From Clytia hemisphaerica (Eukaryota > Cnidaria > Hydrozoa > Leptothecata > Clytiidae), in contig CACVBU010000367.1 of assembly GCA_902728285.1 (NCBI GenBank), positions 1,240,001 through 1,304,000 on the forward strand: DNA of 64,000 nucleotides. Reading direction: 5' to 3'. A program made the position numbers and the translations under genes. A model generated the notes under the pieces. It made no database searches, had not been told where the DNA came from, and saw only the letters and a list, made by a program, of their open reading frames with translations. Below are positions 29,231 to 40,710 of the stretch, in pieces. Within the stretch, counting starts at the first letter, position 1, and every line of letters begins with the position of its first letter.

Positions 29231-30545
29231 AGGCTCATTATAATGCCACGCACAAACGTTTTTGGTCAAGGGATAGGGAACAAAGAGCTAAGAAAAAACA
29301 GATCATTTATTTTTTATAAACACACACAATACATTTTTTACATACAGTTTTGAAACCAAGTGTTTTCTCCGTTCTCTCTTTTTTCCTTTAATCCTAGGAA
29401 GCGTTTCTCTTTATAAAAATAATCTGTCCGCAGTTCCGGACGCAGATTGTGTTTTTCTAACCTTTTCTAACCTTGGCGCACGTTTTGACTGAATGATGGA
29501 ATGGAATAAATGGCGATAACAGTTTATACATATCTCTTATCAGACTCGCAGAAAGCGGACTGCAGAAAGTTATGAAAAACACTCTCATCACAACTTGCAC
29601 AGCCATAACAAACAGATCCATCTGGTCTTCATTTAACATTGTTTTAAAGTTTAAAAAACACTGCCAGTGCTTGGCACAGAAGAGAGGACTCCCAGTTGAA
29701 ATTAATTGCTACTCCGCTGCCCTGTTGAATTTATTTATTATGGTCGTGTGTTTATTCCGCCAAGGCGGTAAAGCAATCACCCGAATTCATAGACCAATCA
29801 AAAGCGAGTTTAAAGCAAGAACTGTTTATATTAATATTAATATAATTGATCAAATTCCAAAGACCATTTGTCATAATTTTGCAAGTCCAATAATAGGAGA
29901 TGTGATGTCATTATTTGGTTCCCGTCATCTGACCGACCCTGATTTACGGTCAGCAGGTAGAGTTGGAGAGTCGGAAAGCTTTTCGGCTGCTTTGCTGGAT
30001 TTCCACTGTCGACCTCTGCACGCTCTGTGTTTACAAGTTTTCAAATCGAAGTAGCGAGCCGCATTAGATTGATTCTTGCTTTGATTTGATGTCATTGATT
30101 TTAATTCATGCTATTTTGCCAAAGAACCTGCCTACCACCCGTATGTCAAATATTATATTGTTTATTTTTGGAGAAAGGCGGTGTCCCCATCGGTATAAAA
30201 GTCGTCGGTTGAATGTAAATGTGATCAAAAATGTTTCCGCGCCATTGTCCTGTCATGAAGTGAGAGATTTTGTTTTTTATTAATAATACAAGGTGCTAAC
30301 AGGGTTCAATATTTAGCAAGTTAAGATTTTAAAAATGATGATAGATTTTTACATGCGAAATTTTTAGGAGAGGGGAGAAAATATCATCTAAAAACATAGC
30401 AGCACTGTCGGTAGGTGGCTCGTTTTATTGTTGTTTATGTAATTTGATTAAAACTTAATTGTCATTATTTAAAGAAAATAAAAGAGTTTCTCATTGATAT
30501 TTTATTAATCTTTTATCATCATTATTATCATTATTCCGTCGTTTT
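29231..30545. other. No supported gene
   Basis: A 160-codon open stretch (29572-30054) has no recognisable domain and AT-rich low-information composition; I do not call it. GGTATAAAAG near 30191 resembles a TATA box without a following gene. Confidence 0.4.
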
Positions 30546-30679
30546 GGATCAGGTGCAGTTAGCGTGGTCACTGGTTGGATTCTTTAGTAGTGGAGAGCAC
30601 TGTTAAAGAATATAACCTAATGTCGTTTAACCTAATAATGTTATAAAATACAGACCAGAAAGTATTTCACTGTTAAACA

Positions 30680-31470
30680 ATCCAACCTAGTCCACTGTTA
30701 AACAATCCAACCTATAGTCATGTCCAGTTCACTGTTTAACAATCCAACCTAGTCCACTGTTAAACAATCTGACCTAGTCCACAGTTAAACAATCCAACCT
30801 AGTCCACTGTTAAACAATCTGACCTAGTCCACTGTTAAACAATCCAACCTAGTCCACTGTTAAACAATCCAGCCTATAGTCATGTCCGGTCCACTGTTTA
30901 ACAATCCAACCTAGTCCACTGTTAAACAATCCAACCTAGTCCACTGTTAAACAATCCAACCTATAGTCATGTCCGGTCCACTGTTTAACAATCCAACCTA
31001 GTCCACTGTTTAACAATCCAACCTATAGTCATGTCCAGTCCACTGCTTAACAATCCAACCTAGTCCACTGTTAAACAATCCAACCTAGTGCACTGTTTAA
31101 CAGTTCAACCTAGTCCACTGTTAAACAATCCTACCTAGTCCACTGTTTAACAATCCAACCTAGTCCACTGTTAAACAATCCAACCTAGTCCACTGTTTAA
31201 CAGTTCAACCTAGTCCACTGTTTAACAATCCAACCTAGTCCACTGTTAAACAATCCAACCTATAGTCATGTCCGGTCCACTGTTTAACAATCCAACCTAG
31301 TCCACTGTTTAACAATCCAACCTATAGTCATGTCCAGTCCACTGTTTAACAATCCAACCTAGTCCACTGTTTAACAATTCAACCTAGTCCATTGATAAAC
31401 AATCCAATCTATCCATGTCCGGTCCACTGTTAAACAATTTAACCTAGTCCACTGATAAACAATCCAACCT
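30680..31470. repeat. 25-bp satellite, left arm
   Basis: About 30 units of CCTAGTCCACTGTTAAACAA+TCCAA, with interspersed 37-bp variants containing TATAGTCATGTCCGGTCCAC. Variation is mostly TTAAAC/TTTAAC. It is the inverse of the array at 39449-40580. Confidence 0.95.
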
Positions 31471-31541
31471 ACTCAACAATCCAATCCTTTCCTTCGAGGA
31501 TTGGCCATATTAATGACCTTATTTCGAAATTTCCAATCTGT

Positions 31542-32056
31542 GGCTGCGTTTAAACCAACTGGCATTTGTAATTTGGCATTTGCTCATGAGGGATTCGATT
31601 TTAATAGCTTTTCCATTGTATTTTCTGTCATGGCATTTAAGGAATCGTCTTTTTAGAGTCATTACTGAAAAGGTGATTCCCTCAAGTTCAACTTTGACAG
31701 ATCAAACAATGAAAAACATGGAATTTCTCAAAAACTGCAGTCATTAAGACTGAAACTTTTTGCCGTAGGGCTAGGCTATGGCAAATCTTGCAATATCTAT
31801 AGAAAGAACTGAATAAAAAACGTCAAATACTTTAAAATATCAAAAATGTCACTTTTTCTCTCTGTTTTGGTTCTTTGTTTGATTCGAAATACCAGAAAAG
31901 GGGATTTCTTTGCTCAAAATGGCATTTCAAATGCCAACGAAATGCCAACACGCTGGCATCATTAGGCATTTGACAAACCGAACAATTGCGCGGAACATTA
32001 GAATTCAAAAGAAAACTGCAAGCAATTACAAATGCTAGGCTGGTCTAAACGCAGCC
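31542..32056. mobile_element. MITE with GGCTGCGTTTAAACCA ends
   Basis: Left GGCTGCGTTTAAACCAACTG and inverse of right GGCTGCGTTTAGACCAGCCT; both continue into GCATTTGTAATT. 515 bp, non-coding. Flanks do not show a clear duplication. Confidence 0.8.
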
Positions 32057-32231
32057 ATTATCAATAATGTTTGACATTTGATTTTAATACTGATGGTTTT
32101 ATGTGTAAGGCTTGGGGTATGTTTTGTTTCTTTTCGTTCTTAAGACTTAGGGTAATTCTTACATTTTCCGTAAGTCTATCTTGTGGTTTATTTTTTTGTT
32201 TTTTTTCTTAACATTTTTTTGGTTGTTCTAT

Positions 32232-32411
32232 ATGCAGACAGAAGCCTGTTCCATATGCGCTAGAAAATTTAAAATCGAAAATTCTAACTACTGTCCTAGG
32301 TGCAAAAGACGATCCCATGCTAAGTGTAACGGCATAGAAGCAAAATTCATTAAAAATATCTGCCTCTGCAAAACTTGCAGAATTGACGCACTACCTAATT
32401 TTGATTCTGAT
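32232..32411 (+). pseudogene. LINE PHD-like zinc-finger segment
   Basis: Starts MQTEACSICARKF; the zinc ligands CSIC, CPRC, HAKC and CKTC follow a C4HC3 order. In CR1/L2-type elements such a finger sits upstream of the endonuclease. The frame is cut by the hAT-like insertion at 32412 and resumes at about 32995 (SDDELPAGKDISYLK) in a matching frame, then stops at 33237. Function in the element is presumed nucleic-acid or chromatin binding. Confidence 0.75.
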
Positions 32412-32993
32412 CAGGGGGGGCACGCAGTTACTACAAGACATGATGTGTAGTAAGTGCTTTTTCAACACTTTTTTTCAGGACCACCACCCTTTGCAGTTAC
32501 TACACCTTGGTAGTAACTGTTTTCAGAAAAGATTTCCAGGTACCACCCCTGTTTTTGAGTGATATCATCAAAAAGATCCTCGAAATTACCCTAAATTGCG
32601 ATTATTTTTCAACCTAAAGCCATTTTTGTGCTAGATTTTCTTTTAATTTACTTGGTTAACAGCTGTTGAGAACATTTTAATGATAATTAGGCAAAGCATA
32701 ATTTCAAAGTTGGGTCTGAGAAAAATTTCAAATTTTTTTTCGTCCATTTATAACAAAAATATTTTTTTAACAAAGAATTTTTTCACACATTTTTGTGAAA
32801 AATTTTGAAAGTTCTTTAAAAAGAATTAAAATATAAGCACTTACTACACCAAAAGTGCTAGCTTTAGTGTTTGGCACCACCCCCAAACAGCAGTTACTAC
32901 ACTGTGTAGTAACTGTTTTCATAACTTCTGAATACAATACCACCACGGTAGTAAGTGTCATACTGTCTTGTAGTAACTGCGTGCCCCCCCCTG
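32412..32993. mobile_element. hAT-like non-autonomous element in LINE
   Basis: Inverted ends CAGGGGGGGCACGCAGTTAC (left) and its inverse (right), continuing TACAAGACA. The TTCTGAT duplication lies at 32405-32411 and 32994-33000. 582 bp, with TAGTAACTG/CAGTTACTA words repeated inside. Removing it restores the LINE reading through SDSD/SDDE. Confidence 0.9.
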
Positions 32994-33246
32994 TTCTGAT
33001 GATGAATTACCTGCTGGTAAAGACATAAGTTACTTAAAATCATATTTTGAGCATTTGAATTCTATTTCGAATACTTTTTCTAACTTTGATTCGCAAAAAG
33101 ACGACCAGATTAACGAGTATGACTATAATGACCACGTGATTAATTTTAACTGTAAATATTACAGTACTCAGGAATTTACCTATCTTCCTCTCAACAAAAT
33201 TCACTCTCTTGTTTTCATCTTAACATATGTTTTCTAGATAAACACC

Positions 33247-33641
33247 ATGACAATATTATCTAAACTCAATCATAACTTTGATTATCTTGGTATTAGTGAG
33301 ACCCGACTAAAATCTTCTATCAAAAACTCGAAAAACACAAATCTTTCTATCAAGGGTTACAAATCTTTTGACACACCAGCTGTTTCTTCAGTTGGAGGTA
33401 CTGTTTTCTATATTTCTGAATCTCTCGATAGTAAACCTCGCCAAGACTTTTCTAAAATCATCTCTTTTAATAGTGGCAATCTTGAATCTACTTTTGATGA
33501 AATAATTTTTAAAAACCGAAAAGATTTTATCATTGGGTGCATCTACAAACATCCTTCTTTCAAAATCGATCTTTTTAATGAACAATATTTATCACCTCTT
33601 TTGAAAAAACCATGCAAAGAAAATAAAAAGCTCAGTTTAGG
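33247..33641 (+). pseudogene. LINE endonuclease domain, N-terminal part
   Basis: FDYLGISETRLKSS carries the SET(R) motif of exonuclease-endonuclease-phosphatase endonucleases, followed by GGTVFYISESL and FIIGCIYKHPSFK. It nicks target DNA in active LINEs. The frame is interrupted at 33642 by a hAT-like insertion. Confidence 0.85.
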
Positions 33642-34417
33642 CAAGGATTTATTATACACTGGATATACAAGTAACCGATTTTTGCCGATTTCTCGTGTAC
33701 TAGCTATGTCCGCAGTAATGATATTATTGTTCACTCTCCTGCCCTCATTAAATGTTTTTTAGAAGCATTTTTATGCATTTCTTATCGAAAACCACTCATC
33801 CAATTCCCAAAAGAGACTTAAAACTTTCCTGTGAGAGTCAGATTCTTCCACTTAATTGATAATTATAAGTCGTTATGACGTTTCAAGCTGTGAGAAAGAT
33901 GCAAAAGACGTGTTGTGTATAAGAAATTGAATGTTGACACCGGAAATTTTCAAACTTCAACCTCAAAAAAACCACCTTGCCACCACGTGCCTCCAAAGGA
34001 TTTTCATACCACAGTGGAGCCAAGACACTCAAGTCTTATGTATGCTAATTTCAGCTCTTCTGGGGACAGTCTTGGAAAGATATTTTCAATTTAAAATTTC
34101 GTGTCACTATAAGCATTGTGTCTGAATTTCTTGTTTAATGATGATTTTCTCACACCAGATTTCACAAATGTATCCAGCTTGGTATGCTAGCCTTACTTTC
34201 AAACTTTTTTTCTGCAATTGTACAAAAAGAAAGAGCTAGCGAACTTTTTAAAAATAAGACTGATAAACATTTTTTAAATCAGACATCTTCGAGCCGCCAT
34301 GACAGTTGTCCTTTGCGGACAAAGCTTGAACATCAATTGTTTTCTGAAACAATGAAAATACAATGATCGCTCTCCATCGTTGTATGAGTCGTTTATCCAG
34401 TGTATAATAAATCTTTG
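33642..34417. mobile_element. Second hAT-like element in LINE
   Basis: Inverted ends CAAGGATTTATTATACACTG and (opposite strand) CAAAGATTTATTATACACTG, with a GTTTAGG duplication at 33635-33641 and 34418-34424. 776 bp, no transposase. The LINE endonuclease motif GDFNIDLL resumes right after it. Confidence 0.9.
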
Positions 34418-36082
34418 GTTTAGGTGACTTTAATATTGATCTCCTTACCTGTCATACTGAAATCTCTCACTCTAAGTTTCTTGATACACTTGGTGCATAT
34501 CAAATTCTTCCATCGATCATACTTCCTAACCGACACATCCAGCACTCTCATCGACAACATTTTCACCTCAAATACTGACTGTTCTTCGATATCTGGAAAT
34601 CTTACAGTGGCTTTATCTGATCATCTACCACAATTTTTAATATCCTGAATACTTCTAATTCAAAACTTAAGCCCCATTTTCCCTTTCGTCGTGAATGGTC
34701 TAAATTTCGTGCACATATCTTTAAACGTGAATTTGATAGCATTGACTAGAAAGGCTTGATCGATATTGACAAAGGTGATGTTGAATCTTCTTTTAATGCT
34801 TTTGATACTCGTTTTGCTCTTTTATGTACTTTTATATGAAAACCATGTACCTCTTAAACAAGTTACTAGACGTGAAAGCAGGTCTTTTCTGAAACCCTGG
34901 ATCTCTAGAGGTATTCTCACTTCGATGAAAATTAGAGATGGCTTATTTGACTATCTAAACACAAACCTACCTGATCTGAAGGCTTTCTTGCGTGGTAGGT
35001 ATAAATGTTATCGTAACCGAATCGTTTTTCTCTGTCGTTTGAGTAAAAAACTTCACTATTCTAAATTCTTTTTTCATAATTCAGGAAATATTCGAAAGTT
35101 ATGGGAAGGCGTTCGTGGAATTATATCCTCTTCCTCATCTTCTAGCTGCAGCTCTCTTAATATTGACGACACCCTCTCTTCTAATCCCAAAGAAGTTTCT
35201 GAAACTTTTAATGACTTCTTTGTAACAATCGCAGGTAGCATTCGTTCCAAAATTCCTTTTACTCGTCATCGTTTCTCTGAGTGGTTGAAAGACGAAAATC
35301 TGAATGCAAACTCTTTTTTCATTGTTCCCACGACCCCTAATGAAGTATTTACTGTTCTCAAGTCCTTAAGTGATAACAAATCCACGGGTCCAAGTAGTAT
35401 ATCCTATCCGATAATCAATTCAAATCTTTTCTCTGATTCTTTCTGACATTATCAACTTGTTTTTCTATTCTGGTATTTTATCATCTAAACTCAAAGAAGC
35501 CAAAGTCATACCTATCTTTAAAGAAAAAGGCTCTCCTGCACTTGATGCTGAAAACTACCTAGGCCCATCTCTCTGCGCTCAAACATTGATAAAATCTTTC
35601 AAAAACTTATGCACAAACGTCTTATGACTTTTCTTGATCAATCAGGCTCTTTGTATCCACTCCAATTTGGTTTCCGCTCAAAACACTCTACAGAAACAGC
35701 ACTTCAATATTGTGTTGATCAAATCTTAACTGCTCTGGATGAAGGTGAGTATGGCTGCTCTATTTTCATTGACTTACAAAAAGCTTTTGATACCGTTGAC
35801 CATAAGATTTTAACTTCAAAACTAGAATTCTATGGGGTTCGTGGGACAGCTCTTGATTGGTTTCGCTCTTTTTTATATGATTGATCACAATTTGTGTCTA
35901 TTTCTAGCATTAGTTCTAAAACTAAGCCTATGCTTCACGGTGTTCCCCAAGTCTCTGTTCTTGAACCATTATCATTTCTTCTTTACGTTAACGACTTGCA
36001 TATCGCTCTTCCTTTTTGCCTAGTTAATTTATTCGCTGATGCCACAATGCTTTTTATCAGAAACGAACTCTTGAAACTGTAA
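34418..36082 (+). pseudogene. LINE endonuclease end and reverse transcriptase, with frameshifts
   Basis: GDFNIDLLTC (34426) is the endonuclease core. RT follows: NDFFVTIAGSI, SLSDNKSTGPSSIS (34766-35446), then QFGFRSKHSTETAL, CSIFIDLQKAFDTVDH (35609-35884) and a stop at 35882-35884. Then MLHGVPQVSVLEPLSFLLYVNDL and FADATMLF, where FADD has become FADA, removing a catalytic Asp. At least three frame breaks lie between 34640 and 35900. Confidence 0.88.
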
Positions 36083-36740
36083 CAATCACCTTTTTGTTGT
36101 TACTAAAGTATATTCCGTAAGTCTTATTTTCGAATGACTCCAAATAATGATTTAACACGATATATTTATGGGGTTCGCTATTAATTAATTTCCCTTAGAT
36201 TCTTTTCTTCTTCCTTTAAATTCAAATTCGTAATTACAATATAGGATTATCTTAGTGCAGGCTGATGGCCTTGCTATTTGTTTCTTAGGCTGATGACCTA
36301 TCTTCTTTTGCTTTATTTCTTCTCTATTTGCTTGCTTCCCCCGACTGACTTCCTTGATTTCGACTCCTGTATTTATACTGTTTTTGAGGTGGTGGAGCGC
36401 CACTCCTTCTTCTTGTTTTTCCCATGATTTCTTTCGTTTGATGAAGAACGTTGCTCCGACGTTGCCTTCTCTCGCCAGTACGTATTTTTTTTAAGAATTT
36501 TGTGTAACGCAATTTGCGGTTAGGGTTTTTCCATTTGCTAGGACTTGCCCAAACCTTTTTCTTGGGGAATTTATAACACTCCTTATTTGGGCTTTACGGA
36601 TTATCTTTTTTCTCACGGTTGAGTGGATCGTTTTGTAAACGTTTATCTAAAATTTGTTCTCTTGGTTTGATTGGTGGATTCTTTACAACATTAGGTAATG
36701 TTTTTGTCAGGTTTGTATCGAAAATCTCGTCCTTACGTAG
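36083..36740. other. Unassigned segment inside LINE
   Basis: Sequence between the RT active-site region and the LINE C-terminal motif. 36180-36490 does not look like LINE coding sequence and may be a further insertion, but I found no convincing inverted ends or duplication. Confidence 0.4.
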
Positions 36741-37020
36741 TTGGTGGTTTGGTCTCTACCGAGAGGAATGTTCGAATTCCAGGGATTATCTTTTAATATT
36801 CTTTTTATTTACAAAATCTTTAATCGAATGTTACCACCTCTTCTGCAAGAACACTTCATTTTGACTCGGCTTGATGATGTTGAGCGTCATGAAGTCATAT
36901 GCGATGTAAATCTGGTCTGTTAAAACTTCCCGAGGTCTCCACAGTAACTTATGGCAATTACTCAGTACTATATTAATCCATTTTATCTTGGAATGAACTT
37001 CAGAAATTCTTGACCTTTGA
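36741..37020 (+). pseudogene. LINE C-terminal region
   Basis: Contains FNILFIYKIFNRMLPPLLQE, matching the conserved IYK-LPPLF-type segment after RT in CR1/L2-like elements, then a remnant around WNELQKFLTF near 36991. Broken by stops. Confidence 0.65.
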
Positions 37021-37024
37021 TATG

Positions 37025-37723
37025 ATAGTCGAACGTGCGCAACGCACTGGGCTCAACTTCAGTGGCTTCAAATTATTCCTAGGCCCAATTGTAGACCCCC
37101 AGATATTTACCCAATGAACAAGTGTGCCAAATTTCAACCAAGTCCGACCATTTTGGAGGCCTGTAGTCTGCTTCAAAGCTTTAGCCTCGTTTTGGCAAAA
37201 AACTCGTCCCCAGGCCCCAAAAATATAAATTTTTGAAAAATGCAAAAAGCGCCCCCAGATATTTACCCAAGGAACAAGTGTGCAAAATTTTAGACAAATC
37301 GAACAATTTTTGAAGTCTCCAGGCTGCCCCAAAATTTTAGCCTCGTTTTGGCGAAAAACTCTCCCCAGGCCCCAAAAATCAAAATTTTCAAAAAATGAAA
37401 AACACCACCACCAGATATTCACCCAAGGAACAAGTGTGCAAAATTTCAGCCAAATCGAACAATTTTTGAAGTCTCCAGGCTGCCCCAAAGTTTTAGCCTC
37501 GTTTTGGCGAAAACTCGTCCCCAGGCCCCAAAAATCAATAATTTTGAGAAATGAAAAAAACACCCCCAGATATTCACCCAAGGAACAAGTGTGCCAAATT
37601 TCAGCCAAATCGAACAATTTTTGAAGTCTCCAGGATGCCCCAAAGTTTTGGGACATACACACACACAGACAGACAGACACACACACACACATTCTCAGAT
37701 TCTAACTCAACTGAAGTTGAGAA
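37025..37723 (-). mobile_element. 155-bp tandem-repeat element, copy 1
   Basis: Ends ATAGTCGAACGTGCGCAACG (37025) and AACTGAAGTTGAGAA (37723), with a TATG duplication outside (37021-37024, 37724-37727). It contains four units of about 155 bp with landmarks CCCAGATATT.ACCCAAGGAA and CCCCAGGCCCCAAAAAT, plus an (AC)n/(AGAC)n stretch. The same element, with more units, lies at 55157-56170 on the other strand. Confidence 0.9.
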
Positions 37724-37995
37724 TATGTCAACCTTATAATTGGATCGTCTTAAGGACTTAATTAAATTATATTACCTGTCGCAATATTTCTAATTATTTT
37801 TATCAAATTACCTATTCTAGCCATAGATTCATTTATATCTTACATTAACATAGGTACTTATTTTTATAAAAATGTTTGTAGATTTATTTCTTGTAACTTA
37901 ACAATTTTGCGACAACCTCCTTAGTTTAGATTTTCTTCTATGAGTGTGGTCGCTAGTCTTGTTATAGACAAATAAATAAACACTACTACTACTTG
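37724..37995 (+). other. LINE 3' end
   Basis: Reads GTGGTCGCTAGTCTTGTTAT then ACAAATAAATAAACACTACT and a short (ACT)n tail, the expected 3' terminus of a CR1/L2-like LINE. Confidence 0.7.
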
Positions 37996-38164
37996 TCACG
38001 AGTAGAAAACCTAACCTAGTTTCATTCCTGGTCACTGGGCTCTTAAAGAAAGCAGAGACTCTCAGCTATCCAACGAGCTATAAAAAAAACTCTAAATCTT
38101 TCTGGTTCAGGAGGTATTGGTATTTATACTTATACTTGGTGGAAATACAGTACATAGTGTGATT

Positions 38165-39450
38165 TGCGTTGTTACTAAAAGAGGTAACGAGTGGTAACGA
38201 TGTGGTAACGAGGTGGTAACGAGGTAACCAGTTAAAAGCGGTGGCCCTAAGGGCTGTAATTTTGAATAACTCGATTCTGGTGAATGTAGAGCAGGACTTA
38301 ATGTTTCTAGTGAATGTGATAGTGGAGTCGATGGTCCTGTTGAATGTGCAGCAGGGGTTGGTGGTTCTGGTGAATGTGCAGCTGAATATGGTGGTTTTGA
38401 TGATTGTGCAGCAGGAGTTGGTGGCTCTGGTGAACGTGATAGTTGAGTTGATGGTTCTGGTGAATGTGATAGTGGAGTTGGTGGTCCTTGTGATTCTGCA
38501 GCAGAACATGATTGTTCTGTTGATTCTGCGATATGAACTGGTGACTTTGCAACAGAACCTTGTTGTTCTGGTGATTCTGCAACAAAACCTAAAGGATCTG
38601 GTTATTCTGAAGCAGCAACTTGTGATTATGGTGATTATGCAGCAGGAACTGGTTGTTCTGGTGGTTATGCAACAGATCCTTGTGGTTATAAAGGTTCTAC
38701 AGAAATACATGTCGGTTCTGATGCTTCTTAGCACAAAACTGTTAGTTTTGGTAGATCTACATCAGGACTTGGGATGGATGGATTATCATGATTTTCGAAC
38801 ATGTTGTATTCAGGTGTTTGACAGTTTTCTATAGGGCTAGAATTGTGATAAATGCTATCTAAAGACATTAACAACTGTCAGTGTTTGACTTATTTTGCCA
38901 GATACCTAATACTAGTAATAATGTGTTGGCTTATAGGTTTGGACTATAAGCTCCACCATTACATCCACAAGGAACTGAAACTCCTGCTACACAATCATAT
39001 GCACTCCAACTTCATCAGCAACTCAAACTCCAACGTTGCATTCAACAGAACCATCAACTCCACCATCACATTCACCAGTACCGGTATATTCACCAGAACC
39101 ATCAACTCCTGCCTCCAATTCACCAAAAACACCAATCCCTGCTGCTAATTCAACAGAATCACCGACTCCTTATGCACATTCACCAGAACCACCAACTCCA
39201 TGATCACATTTACCAGAACCACCAACTCCTGCTGTACAATCATCAAAACCACCAACTTCGGCTGCACATTCACCAGAACCACCAACCCCTGCTGCACATT
39301 CAACAGGAACACCAACTCCACTATCACATTCACTAGAAGCATTAAGTCCTGCTCTACATTCACCAGTATCGAGTTATTCAAAATTAGAGCCCTTAGGGCC
39401 ACCGCTTTTAACTGGTTACCACCTCGTTACCACCTCGTTACCACTTGTTT
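38165..39450. repeat. Inverted 30-bp minisatellite core of foldback element
   Basis: GGTAACGA repeats (38180-38225) and a 30-bp minisatellite (GTGCAGCAGGAGTTGGTGG+TTCTGGTGAAT) run to about 38690; the inverse runs 39085-39450. The two arms share CGGTGGCCCTAAGGGCT and GAATAACTCGAT. The spacer 38740-39000 is unique. The period is ten codons, so long spurious open frames appear on both strands. Confidence 0.9.
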
Positions 39451-40710
39451 AACAGTGGACTAGCTCAAATTGTTTAACAGTGGACCGTACATGACTATAG
39501 GTTAAATTGTTAAACAGTGGACTAGGTAGGATTGTTTAACAGTGGACTAGGTCAAATTGTTTAACAGTGGACCGGACATGACTATAGGTTTGATTGTTAA
39601 ACAGTGGACTAGGTAGGATTGTTAAACAGTGGACTAGGTTGGATTGTTAAACAGTGGACTAGGTTGGATTGTTAAACAGTGGACTAGGTTGGATTGTTAA
39701 ACAGTGGACTAGGTTGGATTGATAAACAGTGGACTAGGTTGGATTGTTTAACAGTGAACCGGACATGGCTAGGTTGGATTGTTAAACAGTGGACTAGGTA
39801 GGATTGTTTAACAGTAAACCGGACATGACTATTGGTTAAATTGTTAAACAGTGGACTAGGTAGGATTGTTTAACAGTGGACTAGGTCAAATTGTTTAACA
39901 GTGGACCGGACTTGATTATAGGTAGGATTGTTAAACAGTGGACTAGGTAGGATTGTTTAACAGTGAACCGGACATGACTATAGGTTTGATTGTTAAACAG
40001 TGGACTAGGTAGGATTGTTAAACAATGGACTAGGTTGGATTGTTAAACAGTGGACTAGGTTGGATTGTCAAACAGTGGACTAGGTTGGATTGTTAAACAG
40101 TGGACTAGGTTGGATTGATAAACAGTGGACTAGGTAGGATTGTTTAACAGTTGACTAGGTCAGATTGTTTAACAGTGAATCGGACATGACTATAGGTTAA
40201 ATTGTTAAACAGTGGATTAGGTTGGATTGATTAACAGTGGACTAGGTCAAATTGTTTAACAGTGGACCGGACACATGACTATAGGTTGGATTGTTAAACA
40301 GTGGACTAGGCAGGATTGTTAATCAGTGGACTAGGTTGGATTGTTAAACATTGGACTAGGTTGGATTGTTTAACAGTGGACTAGGTTGGATTGTTAAACA
40401 GTTGACTAGGTTGGATTGTTAAACAGTGGACTAGGTTGGATTGTTAAACAGTGGACTAGGTAGGATTGTTTAACAGTGGACTAGGTTGGATTGTTAAACA
40501 GTTGACTAGGTTGGATTGTTAAACAGTGGACTAGGTTGGATTGTTAAACAGTGAACCGGACATGGCTAGGTTGAATTGTTTAACAGTGAAATACTTTCTG
40601 GTCTGTATTTTATAACATTATTAGGTTAAACGAAATTAGGTTATATTCTTTAACAGTGCTCTCCACTACTAAAGAATCCAACCAGTGACCACGCTAACTG
40701 CACCTGATCC
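39449..40710. repeat. 25-bp satellite and terminal sequence, right arm
   Basis: About 45 units of GGTTGGATTGTTAAACAGTG+GACTA, the inverse of the left array, then about 145 bp of unique terminal sequence (40567-40710) mirroring 30546-30690. Confidence 0.95.

Larger units (their letters stand above)
32190..37995 (+). mobile_element. Degenerate CR1/L2-like LINE carrying three inserted elements
   Basis: Reading 5' to 3': a PHD-like zinc finger (32232-32411), apurinic-type endonuclease (33247-34640), reverse transcriptase (34766-36082), C-terminal region (about 36740-37010), 3' UTR and an ACAAATAAATAAACACTACT tail ending near 37995. Two hAT-like elements (32412-32993, 33642-34417) and a tandem-repeat element (37025-37723) interrupt it. 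Frameshifts and stops make it inactive. CR1/L2/jockey-type elements of marine invertebrates share the PHD-EN-RT order. Confidence 0.85.
30546..40710. mobile_element. Giant foldback-like element with satellite-built inverted arms
   Basis: The ends GGATCAGGTGCAGTTAGCGT (30546) and its inverse (ending 40710) start about 145 bp of near-identical inverted sequence; I see one substitution in that stretch. Inward, each arm becomes a 25-bp satellite (left 30680-31470; right 39449-40580, opposite orientation). The right arm continues into GGTAACGA repeats and a 30-bp minisatellite, which are mirrored at 38165-38690. The left arm is split between satellite and GGTAACGA block by a MITE and a LINE (31480-38000). 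Removing these leaves a symmetric hairpin element of roughly 3.5 kb. The design matches foldback transposons such as Drosophila FB and Galileo. No transposase and no clear target duplication seen. Confidence 0.8.

Noticed and set aside
29572-30054. 160-codon open frame
   Set aside because: No domain, no splice or promoter support, composition like the surrounding non-coding DNA.
30680-31470. CRISPR-like array (about 25-bp units)
   Set aside because: Units are directly adjacent without unique spacers, mirrored in reverse at the other end of the element, and the DNA is eukaryotic. It is a satellite.
31542-32056. A target duplication for the GGCTGCG MITE
   Set aside because: Flanking bases do not match convincingly on either side.
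37000-37692. 230-codon frame, and its relative at 55301-55858
   Set aside because: Readings through the 155-bp repeat; the period is not a multiple of three and the frames do not agree between units.
38078-38834. Overlapping 218- and 197-codon frames, plus a 92-codon His/Gln-rich frame
   Set aside because: A 30-bp minisatellite without stops, open on both strands; mirrored at 39145-39463.
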